A DNA stretch of 64,000 nucleotides, taken from positions 2,666,001-2,730,000 of the forward strand of contig VWZX01001949.1 of NCBI GenBank assembly GCA_013399015.1, read 5' to 3'. The position numbers and the translations under genes were made by a program. Shown here piece by piece: positions 62,501 to 64,000 of the stretch. Position 1 is the first letter of the stretch. Each line of letters opens with the position of its first letter. The notes below the pieces were generated by a model that was not told where the DNA came from, did not search any database, and worked only from the letters and a program-made list of their open reading frames with translations. The DNA is from Galbula dea (taxonomy: Eukaryota; Chordata; Aves; Piciformes; Galbulidae).

Positions 62501-64000
62501 GAAGTAGCTTGAAACCTCCTGTGAAAGTAAAGAAGCAGAGAGATGAAGTAAAAAATTCTCCTTGGATTTCAAATAGTGTTTTGGTATAGCTGTTTGGCAA
62601 GCACTGTAAATACTTACTGCTTTTTATTTAAAGACTAAGCGTCTTCTTTTGTAAGCTTATCTCCTTTATTGCTCAAAACCAGCAGCAAAATCCAACACTT
62701 TCCTATCCATATACAATGCATTACTAACTAAGTGCAGCCTGGAAACTCCTGTGGGAAGTCTGTGTCTTCCAAACAGTCTAACCTCTTGCACTGAGTCAGG
62801 AAGTGGAAGCTACCTTCCTCTTTACTTCAGCAGTAGTTTAATGATCAGGAAAGGTTTCTTACCCCTGCACTAACAGGTTGTTCTAAATTTATTTTTAACT
62901 ACATTATTTAGCTACTTTGCAATCCTTCAACAAAGGAAAAAAAGTCATAAATATTAAGTGTCATGCTATAACATCATACTCTTGTAAGTGGCAATTTGGG
63001 ATCATGTTCATGATCTGGTGTGCTCTTCTAGTAAGAAATTAGCAAGTCGAACTGACTCTTAGTTAAGAGGGAAAAAAAAATGATTACAAGCATCCTATTC
63101 ATCAAAAGGCTGAGGACCTTCTGCAGACAGAAGGAAAAAATCCCATTAACTATGCTTCAAATAATTTAAGAACCGAATAAATAAGGAGAGGTATATTAAT
63201 AATCACTGTGGCTCATTTAACAGGAAGAAATAAGGGAATTTTGCTAACATGTGAAACTGGGACCCAAAGGAGACTTTTTCGTAACTTGTGGATGGATCAA
63301 CACCTCTTGGTTTGTTTCAGAAGATGGGGATGCAGTTAGAAATTCTTAAAACAGCAACTTGTTTCTGTTCTAAAACAGGCTGTACACCAAAAGGCACCTG
63401 AAATTCATGGGGTTTTTTTCAAATATGTTGTCCTGTCAAATAAAAAGTAGAACTTTTCTATTATTTGGATCTGGAAGATGTACTCATTTACAGGTCAGAA
63501 ATGATTACCACTTTCATTTCACATAATTCTTTTTCCTTGTGAGTATCTGAAGCTCATGCTGAAAAAAGCAACTGCAGACCACTTCCATATACCCTGTAAC
63601 AAGTGGGTAGCACAGACAAATGAAGAAAAACCCCTTGCTTTTTCCTCTTTTCCAAACAATTTACTTAACAAAAAACTTTCTGCCCAGCGCCCACAACACT
63701 TAATCAAATGGGATTTATACACATCACCTTTGGGAAACCCCAAGTGCAAAGTTGTTTGAATGGTTACCTGTCCCTAAACTGCTACTTCCATCCATCCCAT
63801 ACACACCCACACTCAACCTGTCTTCTTCCTGCTCTGAACTCCAAAGCAGTAGAAAACCTGAACCCTCAGTCCCAATTTAGTTGCTGGCACTGGTGTTGTC
63901 TTATAGTATTGCTTTGCTAGTACTTAGAAGCCAAACAGATATGTATTTAACAGAAATTATGAAAATCAAAAAGTACAAAGTTCACCTCTTTGAAGAGTAC
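56524..64000. other. Non-coding stretch to the right edge
   Basis: About 7.5 kb without a recognised gene or clear interspersed repeat. AT-rich complex sequence dominates. A small CpG cluster (60060-60270) followed by a TATA-like motif is listed separately. Runs of T occur near 59523-59548, 60379-60390 and 60540-60550. All open frames are under about 100 codons and show no domains. Confidence 0.55.
60060..60370 (+). promoter_or_regulatory. Small CpG cluster followed by TATA-like box
   Basis: About a dozen CpG dinucleotides occur within roughly 200 bases (60060-60265), against very few in the surrounding kilobases. An E-box CACGTG lies at 60175-60180. About 90 bases to the right of the cluster, 'cgtatataaagc' (about 60356-60367) resembles a TATA box. 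It could be a minor promoter or enhancer; there is no transcript evidence. Confidence 0.3.

Overview
This is vertebrate genomic DNA, most likely from a bird. It is moderately AT-rich and has no dense gene content. The interspersed repeats I can recognise are CR1 LINE fragments: several young or mid-aged 3' ends with the typical 'ggtcccttccaac' and 'attctgtg' tail, and at least two older, decayed copies. A few MIR-like SINE remnants are also present. I see no Alu, L1 or other mammal-type family. Homopolymer runs and short AT microsatellites fill the rest. A turtle or crocodilian is a less likely alternative.

The clearest functional landmark is a CpG island at about 51.21-52.50 kb. It contains a perfect full cAMP-response element (TGACGTCA, 52110-52117), an ETS/NRF1-like element and a YY1-like element. 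It looks like a divergent promoter. On the minus strand, strong splice donors end candidate first exons at 51926 and 51274, so the DNA to the left of the island is probably intron of a minus-strand gene whose identity I cannot name. On the plus strand, the right part of the island runs into a small ORF (52386-52631) with a signal-peptide-like hydrophobic stretch, and an ideal-looking but non-coding exon lies at 55793-55897. The island is split by three AT-rich simple repeats, one of which (about 52249-52371) is bounded by a GT and an AG.

Layout: 1-51.2 kb is non-coding DNA, intronic if the minus-strand gene is real. It carries CR1 fragments at about 4.4-5.0, 6.4-6.6, 8.05, 24.8, 29.7, 43.0, 45.5 and 47.9 kb, and MIR-like remnants at about 6.0, 20.1 and 30.1 kb. 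A locally CpG-rich element with CTCF-like and AP-1-like sites lies at 33.2-33.5 kb. 51.2-52.6 kb is the promoter region. 52.6-64 kb is non-coding or unannotated DNA with a MIR-like remnant (55.0 kb), a CR1 3' end (56.4 kb) and a small CpG cluster followed by a TATA-like box (60.06-60.37 kb).

No protein family, RNA gene, CRISPR array or microbial-type system could be recognised. Nearly all ORFs in the window are about what chance gives in DNA of this composition. Several splice-flanked open segments are recorded as low-confidence exon candidates, because vertebrate introns contain many such pseudo-exons. I did not find a convincing undescribed biological system. The best leads are the divergent promoter architecture, the plus-strand candidate exons, and a possible tRNA-derived SINE with a CR1-type tail at 42.95-43.06 kb.
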